Part shown: piece after piece, positions 22,560 through 33,594 of the stretch
Position numbering within the stretch: the stretch's first letter is position 1
How the letters are laid out: every line of letters begins with the position of its first letter
Assembly: GCF_949987535.1 (NCBI RefSeq)
Contig: NC_080079.1
Span: 4,220,001 to 4,284,000, forward strand
DNA from: Balaenoptera acutorostrata
Taxonomy: Eukaryota; Chordata; Mammalia; Artiodactyla; Balaenopteridae
Length of the DNA stretch: 64,000 nt
Reading direction: 5' to 3'
Notes under the pieces: generated by a model
Database searches by the model: none
The model's input: the letters and a program-made list of their open reading frames with translations, nothing else
Told to the model about the DNA's origin: nothing
Program-made: the position numbers and the translations under genes

Positions 22560-23240
22560 GACGTCATGAAGCACGCTTGTCTGCAATATTATAATATATA
22601 CATTTCTTTCCTCTTCTGTAATAGAAGAGGAAAGACACATCTAAACTTACTCAAGCTTTAGCTGTAAAAAATAAGGATGAAACACACTTACTGCCTTCAG
22701 AACCACAAAGCCATTACTTCTCGGGGTGTCTACTTGTTTGTGCTAAGTTGTCTTTTACTCAGATAATTCATCTTAAATTAAATATTAAAGATTAATAAAC
22801 ATAATGCCCATAATAAATGACATACACTAATTTAATTAAAAATAGATGGTGAATTTTACAAATGGGGCATTACCGTAATGATATAGAATGGACTTGTTAT
22901 GCTAAAAATGTGCAGTCTTGAAAATGTGCAATCTCCATGCACATTTCACCCTTTTTGTGTCTCATTAAAATTTTAAAAACAGCTATTTTAATTGTCAAGC
23001 ATTTGACAGACTGCTATAAAAACGTGACACTTAAGTTTCAATTTTACAATATGCATTTTACTGACTCCTTTTGCTGCATGTTTTGTTATCCATAATCCAG
23101 TTTTTCAAAAAAAATTAAAATGTCACTTTACAATAGTTTTTAGAGAACAGAGTTGAGCTTGCTGCAGGGCTGCAGGAAAACATGTTTAAATCTTTACAAA
23201 TAAATAGGAAAATTAGAACTATATTTTATTTCCATGGCAG
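22560..23240. promoter_or_regulatory. Long AT-rich unique block, candidate conserved element
   Basis: About 680 bp of AT-rich DNA without recognised repeats. It contains many ATTA/TAAT cores ('ctaatttaattaaaaatag', 'ataattcatcttaaatt'), two close copies of an 'atgtgcagtc/atgtgcaatc' phrase near 22908-22932, and the 12-bp-arm hairpin at 22606-22634. Enhancer function is inferred from composition only. Confidence 0.28.
22606..22634. other. Perfect inverted repeat (12-bp arms, 5-nt loop)
   Basis: 'ctttcctcttct' at 22606-22617 and 'agaagaggaaag' at 22623-22634 are exact reverse complements around 'gtaat'. One arm is all purine, the other all pyrimidine. Confidence 0.95.
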
Positions 23241-23878
23241 TCTGTGGTTTAGCTGTCGATCTCAAAGCCTTCGGGGGACCAGGAGAGGGAGAGACTCATG
23301 GGGGCTGGCGCTAGACTGGAGTGGGTGAGGGCTGCCAGAGGATTTTAGCACCAGCTTTTTAAAAGGATTTCCCATTTCCTCCACTCCGGATGTCAGATAA
23401 GGTGACAGATGTGACTCACAGTAGCCGCTGCAAACAAATCTTATGTTAGGAAAAAAAGGACACAGAAGTGGGACTGTGAATGCCACTGTGGAAAAGGCCT
23501 TACGTTATCCATAAAAGCTTTGTGAGTCCTTGAGGGCATTAAACTCTCCTTGGCGTATTCTGGGAGGAAAGTCAGGTGAGTCAGGGCTCTCCAAGTACAC
23601 CACCATTTGAGCAATTTGAATTTCCTAAGCTCTCACCTGATAATATCCCGGCAAACCGTCTGTTGTTAATCTAGCAGTTGCTTTGGATTAAAAAAAAATT
23701 TGAATAAGTGAAGGAGAAAAATATTATATTGACGTAGTCATGTGGTTGCTCTCTTCTCTCCGCTCTCGCCAGAGATGTCCCTCCGCAGGGAGGCCTTTCC
23801 TGAGCCAAACCAGGCCAAAGTCCTCCATTACAGGACAAGGCGTTATCTGGCTGTACAGTGCTCTTCTCTGTGATGGTA
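23241..23878. other. Unique non-coding sequence
   Basis: No gene or repeat recognised. Confidence 0.4.
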
Positions 23879-23993
23879 GATTGGTAGGTAGGTAGGTAGA
23901 TAGGTAGAGAGACACACAGAGTGGTGGTTAATTTTTGGTAGGTGATAGATAGATAGATAGATAGATAGATGATGGATGGATGGATAGATAGAT

Positions 23994-24062
<69 letters not shown>

Positions 24063-24068
24063 CACAGA
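23879..24068. repeat. Compound (GGTA)/(GATA)/(GGAT)/(GACA) microsatellite
   Basis: A GGTA-like tract at 23882-23906, then a unique 37-bp piece, then GATA, GGAT, GATA and a long GACA array (about 24028-24061). The unit change from GATA to GACA is sharp. The 'gacacacagagtg' phrase occurs on both sides of the main array. Confidence 0.93.
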
Positions 24069-24500
24069 GTGATCATGAATTTTGTATGTCAACTTGCCTG
24101 GTGCCCAGACATTTGGTTAACTATTACTCTGGGTGCGTCTATGAAGTGTTTCTGGATGAGACTAACATTTGAACTGGTAGGTTGGCTAAAGTCTTCCTCC
24201 TTGTGGGTGGGATTCATCCAACCCACTGAAGGTCTGAATAGAACAAAAAGGCAGAGTAAGAGCATATTTGCTCTCTGCCTGATTGTCTTGCAGCTGGGAC
24301 ATTGGTCTTCTCTTGCCTTTGGACTTGGACTTGCACTGGAACGTAAACATCCAGGTGTGTGCTAGTTCTCAGGCCTTCATGCTCAGAGTGGCACTGCACC
24401 ATCATCCCTCTGGGGTCTACAGCTTTCCAACTGCAGATCCTGTGACTTTTCAATCTCTGTAACTGCATGAGCCAACTCCTTATAGTTCTATGTTGATATA
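24069..24500 (+). mobile_element. MaLR/MLT1-type LTR relic
   Basis: 'ttttgtatgtcaacttgcct', 'gtgcccagacatttggtt', 'tgagactaacatttgaactg', 'gggtgggattcatccaac' and the late 'gcatgagccaactcctta' follow the order of a well-known mammalian LTR of the ERVL-MaLR group. It has no internal region. The subfamily is uncertain. Confidence 0.6.
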
Positions 24501-24789
24501 TAGCATGTAACTTTTATAAACTGCATGTTAACCGTGTTTTCCTTTCCCATTTGTTGGATTCTGGTTTTCAAATGTGTACTGTTTCCAGCATGGGCCGTGA
24601 GAAGAGCTTCTCTGGGGCCCTACAGAGAAGTGGGTCTTCCTGGTCTCACTGTGTATATCTTCAACAGTGCTGCCTGGGGCCACGTTTTTCTTCAATGTGG
24701 TTGCGATGGTTTCTACCACCCCAAGCAGTGTATGAAAGCGTCCTGCACTCCATCCCTCACCAGCACTCGGTATCATGACTTAGTGTTGA
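24501..24789. other. Unassigned sequence between LTR and L1 block
   Basis: About 290 bp with no family recognised; it may be diverged LTR or L1. Confidence 0.35.
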
Positions 24790-25712
24790 CAGTCTGATGG
24801 ATGGGAAGAGTAGTATCTCACTGTTTCTGTTTGCATCACCCCACTTCCTAGTTGAACATTTTTCACAGGTTTATTCATGATTTATATTTCCTTGCTATGA
24901 ATTATCTCTTCAGACCACTTGCCCATTTTACTACTGGGTTGTTCCTATTTTTGTAATTGATTTTTAAGTATTCTTTAAAAATTCTGGTAATACATATTAC
25001 AAGTGTTTTCTCTTAGCTTAGCTTTTATTTTCTTTACTATGCAGTGCCCTCTCCCTTGAAAAAAATCTGTCAAATGTATCAACCGTTGTTTTCGTTATGG
25101 CCTGCAGTTTTCATACTTTATTTAAAAAACCCTTCACTACTCCAAAGCCATGAGAATATGTTCCAAAAGTTTCTTCTAAAAGTTATAAAGTTTTGATTTT
25201 TATATGTGAGTCTTTAATTCTGGTAGAATTTACTTTTCCATGTGTCTAAGGTTGGGATCTAATTTCACTTTGGTTTTCCCTCAGAATAACCAATTGACAC
25301 AGCTCCGTGTATGTAACGGTCTCTTTTACTAATTTACAGCATCCTTATCTCACATATAAAGTCCCCAGGTAAGCACTGGGCTTTCTGCCCTGACCCTATG
25401 GACCATGCCTCCCTATCTTAATTACCAGAACTTTATCAATAGTCTCAAAAGCAGGCAGAGGGAGTTCTCCTACCTTGCCCTTCTTCAATATTATCTTGCC
25501 ATTTCTCTTTATAAACAGCTTACTGGATTCCACAAACTCACACTAGAATTATTTTGGGTAGACTTGCTACCTTTAAAATACTGGGGTTTTCCATCTATGA
25601 GCATGGAATATTTAGTTCTATTTTTATGCCTTCCAGTAAGTTTTATTATTTTCTTCATTAAGGTTGTGTTTTCTTTTTCCACCAGTTTATCTCTTTTTCT
25701 CTAAGCCTTTTA
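24790..25712 (-). mobile_element. Old L1 (copy A), 3' part, minus strand
   Basis: Reverse complement of an ancient L1: 'ttcagaccacttgcccattt', 'actactgggttgttcc', 'gggatctaatttcactttgg' and, towards 25700, ORF2 phrases such as 'tatttttatgccttccagta'. Heavily mutated with no reading frame. It is interrupted by copy B at about 25713. Confidence 0.7.
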
Positions 25713-26950
25713 TTTCAAATTTTTCTAAAACTACAGAAAAATTGAAAAGAAAATTAGTACAATGTATACTCACGGAGTCTCCACCCAAATTCATGCATTA
25801 TCAATGTTTACCACATAATCACTTTTAATGATTAGAAAGCAAGCTGCAGAAATCATGACACATCATCCCCCAATGATTTGCATCTATTTCCTATAAAAGA
25901 GGAACTTCTTTTACATCGCCGTACTATTATCATAACCGAGACACTGAAACTGATTAAATATTGCCTGATACATGGTTCACATGTAAATTTCTCTGCTGTC
26001 CAAAATATGTTCTCAGTAGCAGTCTTCCTCCATCTTGGATCCAATCAAGTATTAGTTGTTGAGTTTGGGGGTAACATAGCAATTAACCCATTTCAAACTA
26101 CAACATTCCTTCATGGAACTAACACTTTTCAAGTGTCCAGGTTCAGTCCAGCTGTATCCCTGAATGTCCCACAATCTATGATTATTTCCTCAAGATTAAT
26201 AGACTTTGTTGGCAGGAAAATGACACATACAGAGACACAGAAAGGCAACCTGTCCCATTATTAGTGATGCCAAGTTTGATCACTTGCTTAAGTTAGTTTT
26301 GCTAGTTCTCTTTCTTGGAAAGAGGCTTTGTCCTCTTTTTAATTAAGAAGCAATCTGTGGGGTGGTACTTTGGAATCATATGACTGTATGGTTCTATCCA
26401 GTCATTTTGGCATCTGTTTACTATCCTTGTCTGAATCAATTGCATGGGGTGGTTGCAGAATAGTATGTTTCATTTTAAGTTTCTTTCTGCATTTATTAGC
26501 TGGCCATCATCTGTATAGAAGAGCCTCCCCACTATCTACAAATGTGTTTCTTTCTTATCACTATGGACACATGAGTTTCCTTTTTGATCCAAGTGTTATA
26601 ATCCATTACCATCGTTACTTTACAAAAAGTAATTAAAGATGGTACTTTTTGTAAAGTAAAAAATTATACTTTTTGTGACCTTCAAACTGACCCAAATTTG
26701 GACAGTTTTAAATCTAAGCTCCCTCCCACATCCTTCTGATCTGTCCAAATAATTTTTGAGCATTTCTGTGATTTCTGACAACAACATACTATTCTAGGCT
26801 CTTCTTGTACTTTTGCTAACCATCTATTTCTCAGACTTAGAACTGGCAATTTTTCAAAGACTAGTTCTTTTTAGCAGGAATACACATTTAATCAAAAAGT
26901 AAAAACTTTTTTGTTCTGTTGACTTCACTATAGTTTTGGTGCTATTAATA
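25713..26950 (-). mobile_element. Old L1 (copy B, L1MC/L1ME-like 3' UTR), minus strand, nested
   Basis: Begins with 'actacagaaaaattgaaaag' and continues with 'catcttggatccaatcaagt', 'cattattagtgatgcc', 'atggacacatgagtttcctt' and 'gttataatccattaccatcg', the block order of an L1M-class 3' UTR on the reverse strand. ORF2 sequence of copy A resumes at its right edge, so B appears inserted into A. A 17-bp-arm hairpin lies at 26615-26659. Confidence 0.65.
26615..26659. other. Perfect inverted repeat (17-bp arms, 11-nt loop)
   Basis: 'ttactttacaaaaagta' at 26615-26631 pairs exactly with 'tactttttgtaaagtaa' at 26643-26659. A third partial copy 'atactttttgtgacc' follows at about 26666. Confidence 0.93.
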
Positions 26951-27499
26951 AATGGTATCTTGAAAATTACATTCTTGGTGGCTTATTGCTGGTATGTAGG
27001 AAAACACTGATTTATGTATATTGATCTTATATCTAGTAAACTTGCCAAGCTCTTTATTCATTTTAATTATTTATCTGTAGAGATCCTTGGGTTTTCTATG
27101 TATACAATCATATCATCTGCAAATAATGACAGTTTTATTTCTTCCTTTCCAATTCTTATATCTTCTTGCCTCATACTTTTTTGTTTCATTGTGTTAGTTG
27201 CAATATTTAATGGAAATTATAATGATGGCATATTTATCTTGTTCATGGCATTAAAAGAATGCTTCTGATAACCACTATTAAACATGATATTTGCTATATA
27301 ATTTTGATAGATGCCATTTTCTAGTTAAATACTTTTTTCATTACCTGTTTGATAAGACATCTTTATCATTAGTTTTTATCAAATTTTTACTCTGAGTTTG
27401 TTGAAACTGTTATGTTTTCTTTCTTTTTAATCTGTTAATATAGGGAAATATACAAATAAGTTTCTTACCGTCAAAACAATTTTATAAGGATATGATGGA
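26951..27499 (-). mobile_element. Old L1 (copy A) ORF2 remnant continued, minus strand
   Basis: 'ttgatcttatatctagtaaa', 'tcatatcatctgcaaataat' and 'gacagttttatttcttcc' are the reverse complement of a conserved ORF2 stretch, in the order expected after 25712. No open frame survives. Confidence 0.7.
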
Positions 27500-28749
27500 G
27501 TAACCTGGATGATACATATCCTTTCAGTATATCAGAACTAGAAGACTCAGATTTCATTCTTGGAAATGACTATATCAGTTTAATCAGATTGCACCTCAGG
27601 GTCAATTCTTTTATATTTAAGAAGGTTAGAACAGAAAAGCATCCAAAAACAGAAAATCTTTATAACTAGGCACCTGGAAGATGAGACTCAATTCAGATAA
27701 TAGAGAAGAAAACTCTAAAATATATAATTTTATAAAATATGTTCATAATTATTTCTTTTATTTAATCTCAGAAACTTTGCTTAGAAATCACGCATTAAAG
27801 CAACCACAGAAACCCCGTCCACCACCACCACACACCTCTCCAAAAACACTAAAGACTGGACAAAATAGATGAAACAACTGTTTTCAGACATTGGACAACA
27901 GGCATCTCAGAACTGTGAACCCCGGGAGAAAGGAAACAGGTGACCCCCAACAATCACCTTGAACTCATACCTCGAGGCCTTTTTTAGTTTGATACAGAAA
28001 GGGGGATGCTAAACAGAGCACAGTGGTCTTAGAAGTTGAGGAGACAGATTTTCATGTGGCTGAGACAGCTGGGAAATGCGGGCACAGAACCGGAGACAAA
28101 GAAGCCAAGAAAGACTCTAAAACTCTGTACCGCAGGGCCTTTGCATGTGTTGCTCCATAAGATAAATAGATGGATAGACAGGTAGATATAGATAGATAGA
28201 TGGATGATAGATAGAGAGATAGATAGATAGATAGATAGATGATAGATAGATAGATAGATAGATAGATTCCTCAATGCCAGTCAAAGATTGACTGAGAAGC
28301 CATAAGCTGAACTATGCCCCAAAATCACACTTGCCTGGAACATGTTAGTGTTCTAAGGATCCAGATTGGAGAATCCTCTTTGAACACTCAGAGTATTCAG
28401 AGAAGACTCCAGAAGTGTCACAACCAGGTAGCAGAGATGAACAAGAACAAACTCTGAAACAACTCTAATTAAGTTTAAGAACAAGCCTTGTAATAATCAA
28501 ACTGATTCTTAAGTAACTTAACTTCTTGCAAGAAAAAAAAATCCCAACATTCTTTGAAGGAAGGCAACAAAACCTAGCATGCAACAACACAAAATTTACA
28601 GTGAGCAATTGCAAATAAAAAATTACCAGACATGGGAAGAAGCAGAAAAAGTGACTCATATGCAGATAAGAAATCAGAAAAATGGAAGCAGAGATAATTA
28701 GCAGACAAAAATGTTTATGCCTGTAAAATCAACCAAGTGGATATTTTGC
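27500..28749 (+). mobile_element. L1M-type 5' region fragment, plus strand
   Basis: 28400-28740 contains 'cagagatgaacaagaacaaa', 'ctctgaaacaactctaatt', 'cttcttgcaagaaaaaaaaa' and 'tagcatgcaacaacacaaaa', phrases of an L1M-class 5' region in forward orientation. 27500-28150 is less certain. It lies inverted between two minus-strand ORF2 pieces and holds a GATA microsatellite at 28161-28267. Confidence 0.5.
28161..28267. repeat. (GATA)n microsatellite
   Basis: About 105 bp of GATA units with GGAT, GACA and GAGA interruptions, probably length-polymorphic. Confidence 0.93.
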
Positions 28750-29106
28750 AGATCTATTTTAAACTAATAATTCAAATTATTTAATAGCCATAGGTCTATT
28801 AAATTATTTTATTTTAAGTCAAGATCGTTACAATGTTCTCTAGGAAATTGCTTTTTTTGTCTAGGTTTTCAAATGTATTGTCATGAAGTTATTTAATAAT
28901 ATTTATCTTTCTTCTTGATATTTTTTGTGCTTTTCTTTCAGTCAGTCATCAGAATTTTCTCTATTTTGTTTGTCTTTTCAAAGGCACAGCTTCGGTTTTT
29001 ACTGAGATTCTCTGTTTTTTTCTATTTCAGAAGTTTCTATTCCTTACTTTATTGTTTCTTTTCTTATATTTTTTTTGATTTATTTGGTTATTCTTTCTCT
29101 AACCTA
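28750..29106 (-). mobile_element. Old L1 ORF2 fragment, minus strand (probably copy A)
   Basis: 'tgcttttctttcagtcagtc' and 'gtcttttcaaaggcacagct' are reverse-complement ORF2 phrases lying upstream in ORF2 of the piece at 26951-27499, consistent with copy A continuing past the inverted fragment. Confidence 0.6.
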
Positions 29107-30342
29107 TTAAAAAAAGCTTTATTGGTATGTCACTGACATAGAATAATCTGGACATATTTAGAACGTACTGTTAATAAGTTTTAACGTACGTATATACCAG
29201 TGAAGCCATCACCACAATCAAGATAATATATTTTTTCATCATGCCTAAAAAGTTCCTTGTGTCCCTTCATATTTCCTCCCTCCTGGCCTTCCCTTACTCC
29301 ATCCTCAGGGAACCTTGGTCTACTTTCTGTCACTGTAGAGTAGCTCCGTTTTCTAGAATTTTATACAAATGGAATCATACAGTAAGTACACTTTTTGTCT
29401 GGCCTTTTTTACTCTAGATCATTCATCCATGTTGTTGCATGGACCAATAATTCTCTCCCTTTCTTTTTGCCAAGTAGTATTCCATGGCATGGATGTATCG
29501 CTCTTTTTTTATCCATTCACCTGCTGATGAGCATTTTAGTCGTTTCCAGTTTTTGGCTATCACAGCAAAGTTTCCAGGAACATTCATGCACAGATCCTTG
29601 TGTGGGTATGTGCTTTCATTTCTGTTAGGTAAACACCAAGGAATTACGTAGGAGGGAGGCATACGTTTAATTTTTAAGAACTATCAAAATGTTTTCCAAG
29701 CAATTAAACTATTTTTTCACACCAGCAGTGTGAGAGCTCCAGTTGCTCCAAATTTTCACCAATACAGAGTTGGACAGTCTTTTTAATCTTAGACATTCTA
29801 ACAGATATGTAGTAGTACCTCACTGTGGCTTTAATTTGAATTTCTCTAATGACTAATGGTGCTGAACATTTTTTCAAGTGCTTATTTGACATCTGTATAT
29901 AAAATTTCGTGAAGTGTCTGTCTAAATCTTCTGCTCATTTGAAAAATTGGATTGTTTTTCTTATCATTGAGTGTTGACAGTTCTTAATATATTCTGGATG
30001 CAAGGCCTTTATAAAGTATATGACTTGCAAGTATTTTTTCCCAATCTGTGACCCACCTTTCCATTCTATTTTGAAAAGTTGATGTTCTTAATAATGATTA
30101 AGTCCAACTTACCAGTTTTGTTTTGTTTTGTTTTTTATGAAACATGTATCTAAGAAATCTTTCCCTAAACCAAAGTTGCCAAGATGTTTTGCTATGTCAT
30201 CTTCTAGAAGTTTCACAGCTTTAGGTTTTACATTTAGGCTTATGAGCCCTTTTGGGTTAATTTTTGTATCTGTGTGATCATAGCTCACTCCAAATATTGG
30301 TATTTTGTGCCTTCTCATTATCCGCCAGGGAGTAATCAATTT
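29107..30342 (-). mobile_element. Old L1 (copy C), 3' UTR plus ORF2 C-terminus, minus strand
   Basis: The L1 3' side starts near 29107 and the ORF2 part is on the right. Two minus-strand open stretches still read as ORF2p C-terminal sequence. 29423-29662 contains EWIKKERYIHAMEYYLA, and 30109-30339 contains KINPKG..NVKPKAVKLLEDD..GLGKDF. These are the conserved ORF2p tail and the block upstream of it. The frames are short and disrupted; the copy is dead and 5'-truncated. Confidence 0.75.
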
Positions 30343-32330
30343 TATAAATTTTTCAAAGAGCCAGCTTACGGCTTTGTTGTTTCTGTCAGTTATACTTTTG
30401 TTTCCTATTCCTTAATTTTTGTCCTTAAATTTATTACTTACTTCCTTCTATATTCTGTTTCTTTATTAGGATACTTGATAGCTCATGTTCAGGTTATCTT
30501 CTTTTCTCAAGTTAAGGCTGTGAATTTCCTTCCAATCATGGCTTTAGATGTATCCCACAAGCTTTCATATGTAGATTTTTCCTTATTGTTTAGTTTGAAA
30601 TATTTCCTAATTTCTACTGTGATTTTTTTCTTCGACATATCAGCTATTTAAAAGTGTATTGTTTAATTTGCCAACCCTTGGGGTTTCCTCCAGTCAGAGA
30701 ACATTCTCTGAATTTAATCAGCTGAAATTTACTGACTTACCTTATTACCCAGTATATAAATTTTAAATGTTCCTTGATTGCTTGAAAAAAATATGTATTT
30801 TGTAGTTGTTTGGTGCAGTGCTATCTATTCATCTAACTCTCTGTGTGTCTCTCTATATCTTCATAGGTAACTATTTTGAGTTTTGTATTTTGATATATAT
30901 CAATTAGATCAAATTTGCAAATCATGTTAGCAAACCCTCCAAACATTTTTTTGTCTGCTTATCCAATTATTTACTGAGAAATGTGTGTTAAAACTTCCAC
31001 TTATTTTAGATTTGACTATCTTTCCTTTATGTCAAATTTCACAACTATTATTTGATACACACAATTTTCAAATTGCTGTATCTTCCTGATGGATTGAATC
31101 TTCTATTATGTTAATACCCCACTTTATCTCTGACAATGCCTTAAAGTCTACTTTGTCTCATATTAACATAACTGCAAGTTTTCTTTGATTTATATTTGCA
31201 CTGAATAGTTTACCATCAGATTACTTTCAAACTTTCTGTTTCTTTGTATATAAGGGTGTCTTTTGTAAACAGCATGTAATTAACAATTTTTCATCCATTC
31301 TGGTAATCTTTGTCTTCAACGAAGAGAATTCAACCTGATTACATTTAAGCAATTACTGATCTATTGGTTTTAACTATGACATCTTATTATTTGTGTTTTA
31401 TTGCCCACATTAGTTCCTATGTCCATTTTTCTTTCCCTTCCTGTCTTGCCTACTTTGGGATTAAGTATTTTTATTTTTTAATTTTTCCATTCTAGTATTT
31501 TGTCAGTTATCATTCTTTTACTGTTCCTTTTTTGACACTATACAGTGGTTATTCTACTACGTGCATCACTGTGTTACTAAATTTCCTTTTCTGGATAAGG
31601 AAAGACCTTAATCATTTTGACTTCGTTTACCCTGCTTCCTACTTAAGTGGACTTGTGCTTATGCATTTTTTAATGCATGCAGGATAATATGCATGCATGA
31701 TAATATACTATGTAACAACACACAAAATAATCCACATAATTTTACAATGATACACAACCTAATAATCATTTCTTAGAAATCTCATACATGGACTAAGATC
31801 CATATGCATTATTATTATGGTTTTATACCATTAATATTTTTATACCATTAATATTTACTTGGATTTACTCATACATGTACCCTTTTTCCTCTTCCTTATG
31901 TCTTACATTGCTAAGCTTCTCAGTGGGATCATTTTCCTTCTTCCTAAAGAACTCTTTGTGCAATGTCTTTTAACAGGAGCCTTCTGGTGATAAATTAACT
32001 CCATTTTTGATTATGGGAAGATAAATTTATTTCACCTTCATTTTGAAGCCTGTTTTCACTGGATATAGTATTCTAAATTGGGAGTTGGGTTTGTAAATCA
32101 TATTACTCATGCATATTTTTAGATCTTTTTATTCTGTCATCTACATCTCATACAATCTTTTCTATTTTTCATCCTTTAAAAAATATCTGTGCCTTAGTCT
32201 GATTTTTTTTAAACTATCTTCCAATTCACCAGTTCTTTCTTCAGCTCTGTTGAATCTGCTGTTGAACCCATACATTGACTTCTCATTGCTTTCTGGTCTC
32301 TCTCCTGTTGGGGACTCAACAATGAGACTG
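30343..32330 (-). mobile_element. Old L1 (copy D) ORF2 remnant, about 2 kb, minus strand
   Basis: Starts with 'tttttcaaagagccagctta', the same ORF2 position as 28975 in the fragment to the left. It therefore comes either from a different L1 copy or from a duplication. It continues through 'atcccacaagctttcata', 'gtcagagaacattctctgaa', 'tctactttgtctcatatta', 'tgtaaacagcatgtaatt' and 'tctgttgaatctgctgttga', successive ORF2 blocks on the reverse strand. No reading frame is left. Confidence 0.72.
31675..31854. repeat. Two 16-bp tandem duplications inside old L1
   Basis: 'gcatgcaggataatat' (31675-31690) is followed by 'gcatgcatgataatat' (31691-31706). 'ttataccattaatatt' is repeated head-to-tail at 31823-31854. 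Confidence 0.85.
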
Positions 32331-32478
32331 GTTTTAACAGGCCCCCTACTCCTTGGCAGACCCTGGACTTCGAGTTTTACCCTGAGTCAGTTGAAAACTG
32401 CTGGTTTGGAATCAACAATCACCTCTAGGGAAAAGGGTCCCCAAAGGCCAACTTACCTCTCAAGGATTCTGCTGGCGC

Positions 32479-32494
32479 TCTCTCTCTCTCTCTC
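32479..32494. repeat. (TC)n short tract
   Basis: Sixteen bp of CT repeats. Confidence 0.9.
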
Positions 32495-32499
32495 ATCTT

Positions 32500-32539
32500 C
32501 CTTGTCTTAAGGTTTGCACAAGTCTTCCCTCTGCATGGA

Positions 32540-32573
<34 letters not shown>

Positions 32574-32890
32574 CTTTTCTGCATATGGCTGGCTCCCCTG
32601 ATCTTGCAGGATTCATCCCACATGTATCTTCTCCTAGAGAGTGAAGCCCTCTCCGCCACTCCATCTAAATTTGTTCCCCCCACCCAGTTATTCCCTCGCT
32701 ATTGGGTTCTTTCAAGGCACTTATCACAACTTATGTTCATTTCTTGGCTGGCCTGCCAATCCCTTCCCTCCCCACCAGAGCAGTGGTCCCATTTGGACAA
32801 GGGCTGCCCATCTTGCCCACTCCCTGGCCCTGGTACCTAAATCAGTGCCTGAGGGCAGTCATCTCCCTTCAGGTACCTGTTGAATGTCAT
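32500..32890 (+). repeat. L2 LINE 3' end, plus strand
   Basis: Forward L2 blocks: 'tcttccctctgcatggaata', 'tggctggctcccctgatctt', 'tttcaaggcacttatcacaa', and 'cagtgcctgagggcag' then 'gtacctgttgaatgtcat'. A CA microsatellite has expanded inside it at 32541-32571. Confidence 0.7.
32541..32571. repeat. (CA)n microsatellite inside L2
   Basis: About 31 bp of pure CA. Confidence 0.95.
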
Positions 32891-32944
32891 AGAGACTTCT
32901 CACTTTCCCCGGTATCTGCACTCCCCTCTTCCTCTTATAATTGC

Positions 32945-33320
32945 TAACTTTCCCCTGCATTTTAACTGGGGACCGGGCCTCCCTGCTGCAGACCGCATTC
33001 CCCTTCTTGACTTGCACGAGGTGTGGGGACGTGACTGTGCTTTAGCTGTTGAGCAGTCATGTGGGCCCTGCCTGATGACAATTTTAGATGGAAAATGCTT
33101 GCTCTTCACTTGCCCTTCTGCTCCTTCCTGAGGCTGGGTGGTGATCTGAGTCCCACCCTGAGCCAGGGGCGGCACCTCAGGCTTCATGGAGCAGCACCAT
33201 CTGCCCACTTCAGGACACCCAACAACTGTGGAGTGTCTCGTGAGAAAGTAATGCTCTCCGGCTTGTCTGAGCCAGTAAAACATAGGGTCTCCTCCTTGCA
33301 GCCTAACCTAGCTGAACGCT
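32945..33320 (+). mobile_element. Possible diverged LTR relic (MaLR-like)
   Basis: The end 'cttgcagcctaacctagctg' and the upstream 'tggtgatctgagtcccaccc' resemble the tail and middle of an old LTR ('gcagcataacctagcctatcc'). The match is weak and the left edge is not defined. Confidence 0.3.
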
Positions 33321-33376
33321 GAGTGATGGATAAAGGAAGAGAAGAACTTTGTCATTGTCCCTTCTTCTGGCTGTAG

Positions 33377-33594
33377 AGTAGTGGTTCTCAAACAGGGACA
33401 CTTGGCGATATCATTTGGCAATTTCTGGACATATTTTTGTTGTTATAATTTGTGGGCTGGGGGTTGCCACCAGTATATCACGTATAGAGTCCATCGATGT
33501 GGCGAAACTACAGTGTGGGAACACAGTTAGCCCTCCACAGTGAAGAGCTCTCCAGCCCTCGAGGTCAAAGTGCCCAGGTTGAGAACCCCTGCTG
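33377..33594 (+). mobile_element. MER5A-type hAT-Charlie MITE
   Basis: Starts 'agtggttctcaaacaggga' and ends 'caggttgagaacccctgctg', giving the complementary terminal repeats of MER5A. Internal 'atcatttggcaatttctgg' and 'gttataatttgtgggctggg' match 'catttggcaatgtctgg' and 'ttgtcacaactgggg'. Length of about 218 bp is typical (family about 190 bp). Non-autonomous and inactive. Confidence 0.8.

Noticed and set aside
22590..22650. microRNA precursor
   Set aside because: The stem is only 12 bp, well below a typical precursor stem; kept only as a structural inverted repeat.
23943..24068. CRISPR-like regular repeats
   Set aside because: Units are 4 bp (GATA/GACA) with no spacers; an ordinary microsatellite in a mammalian genome.
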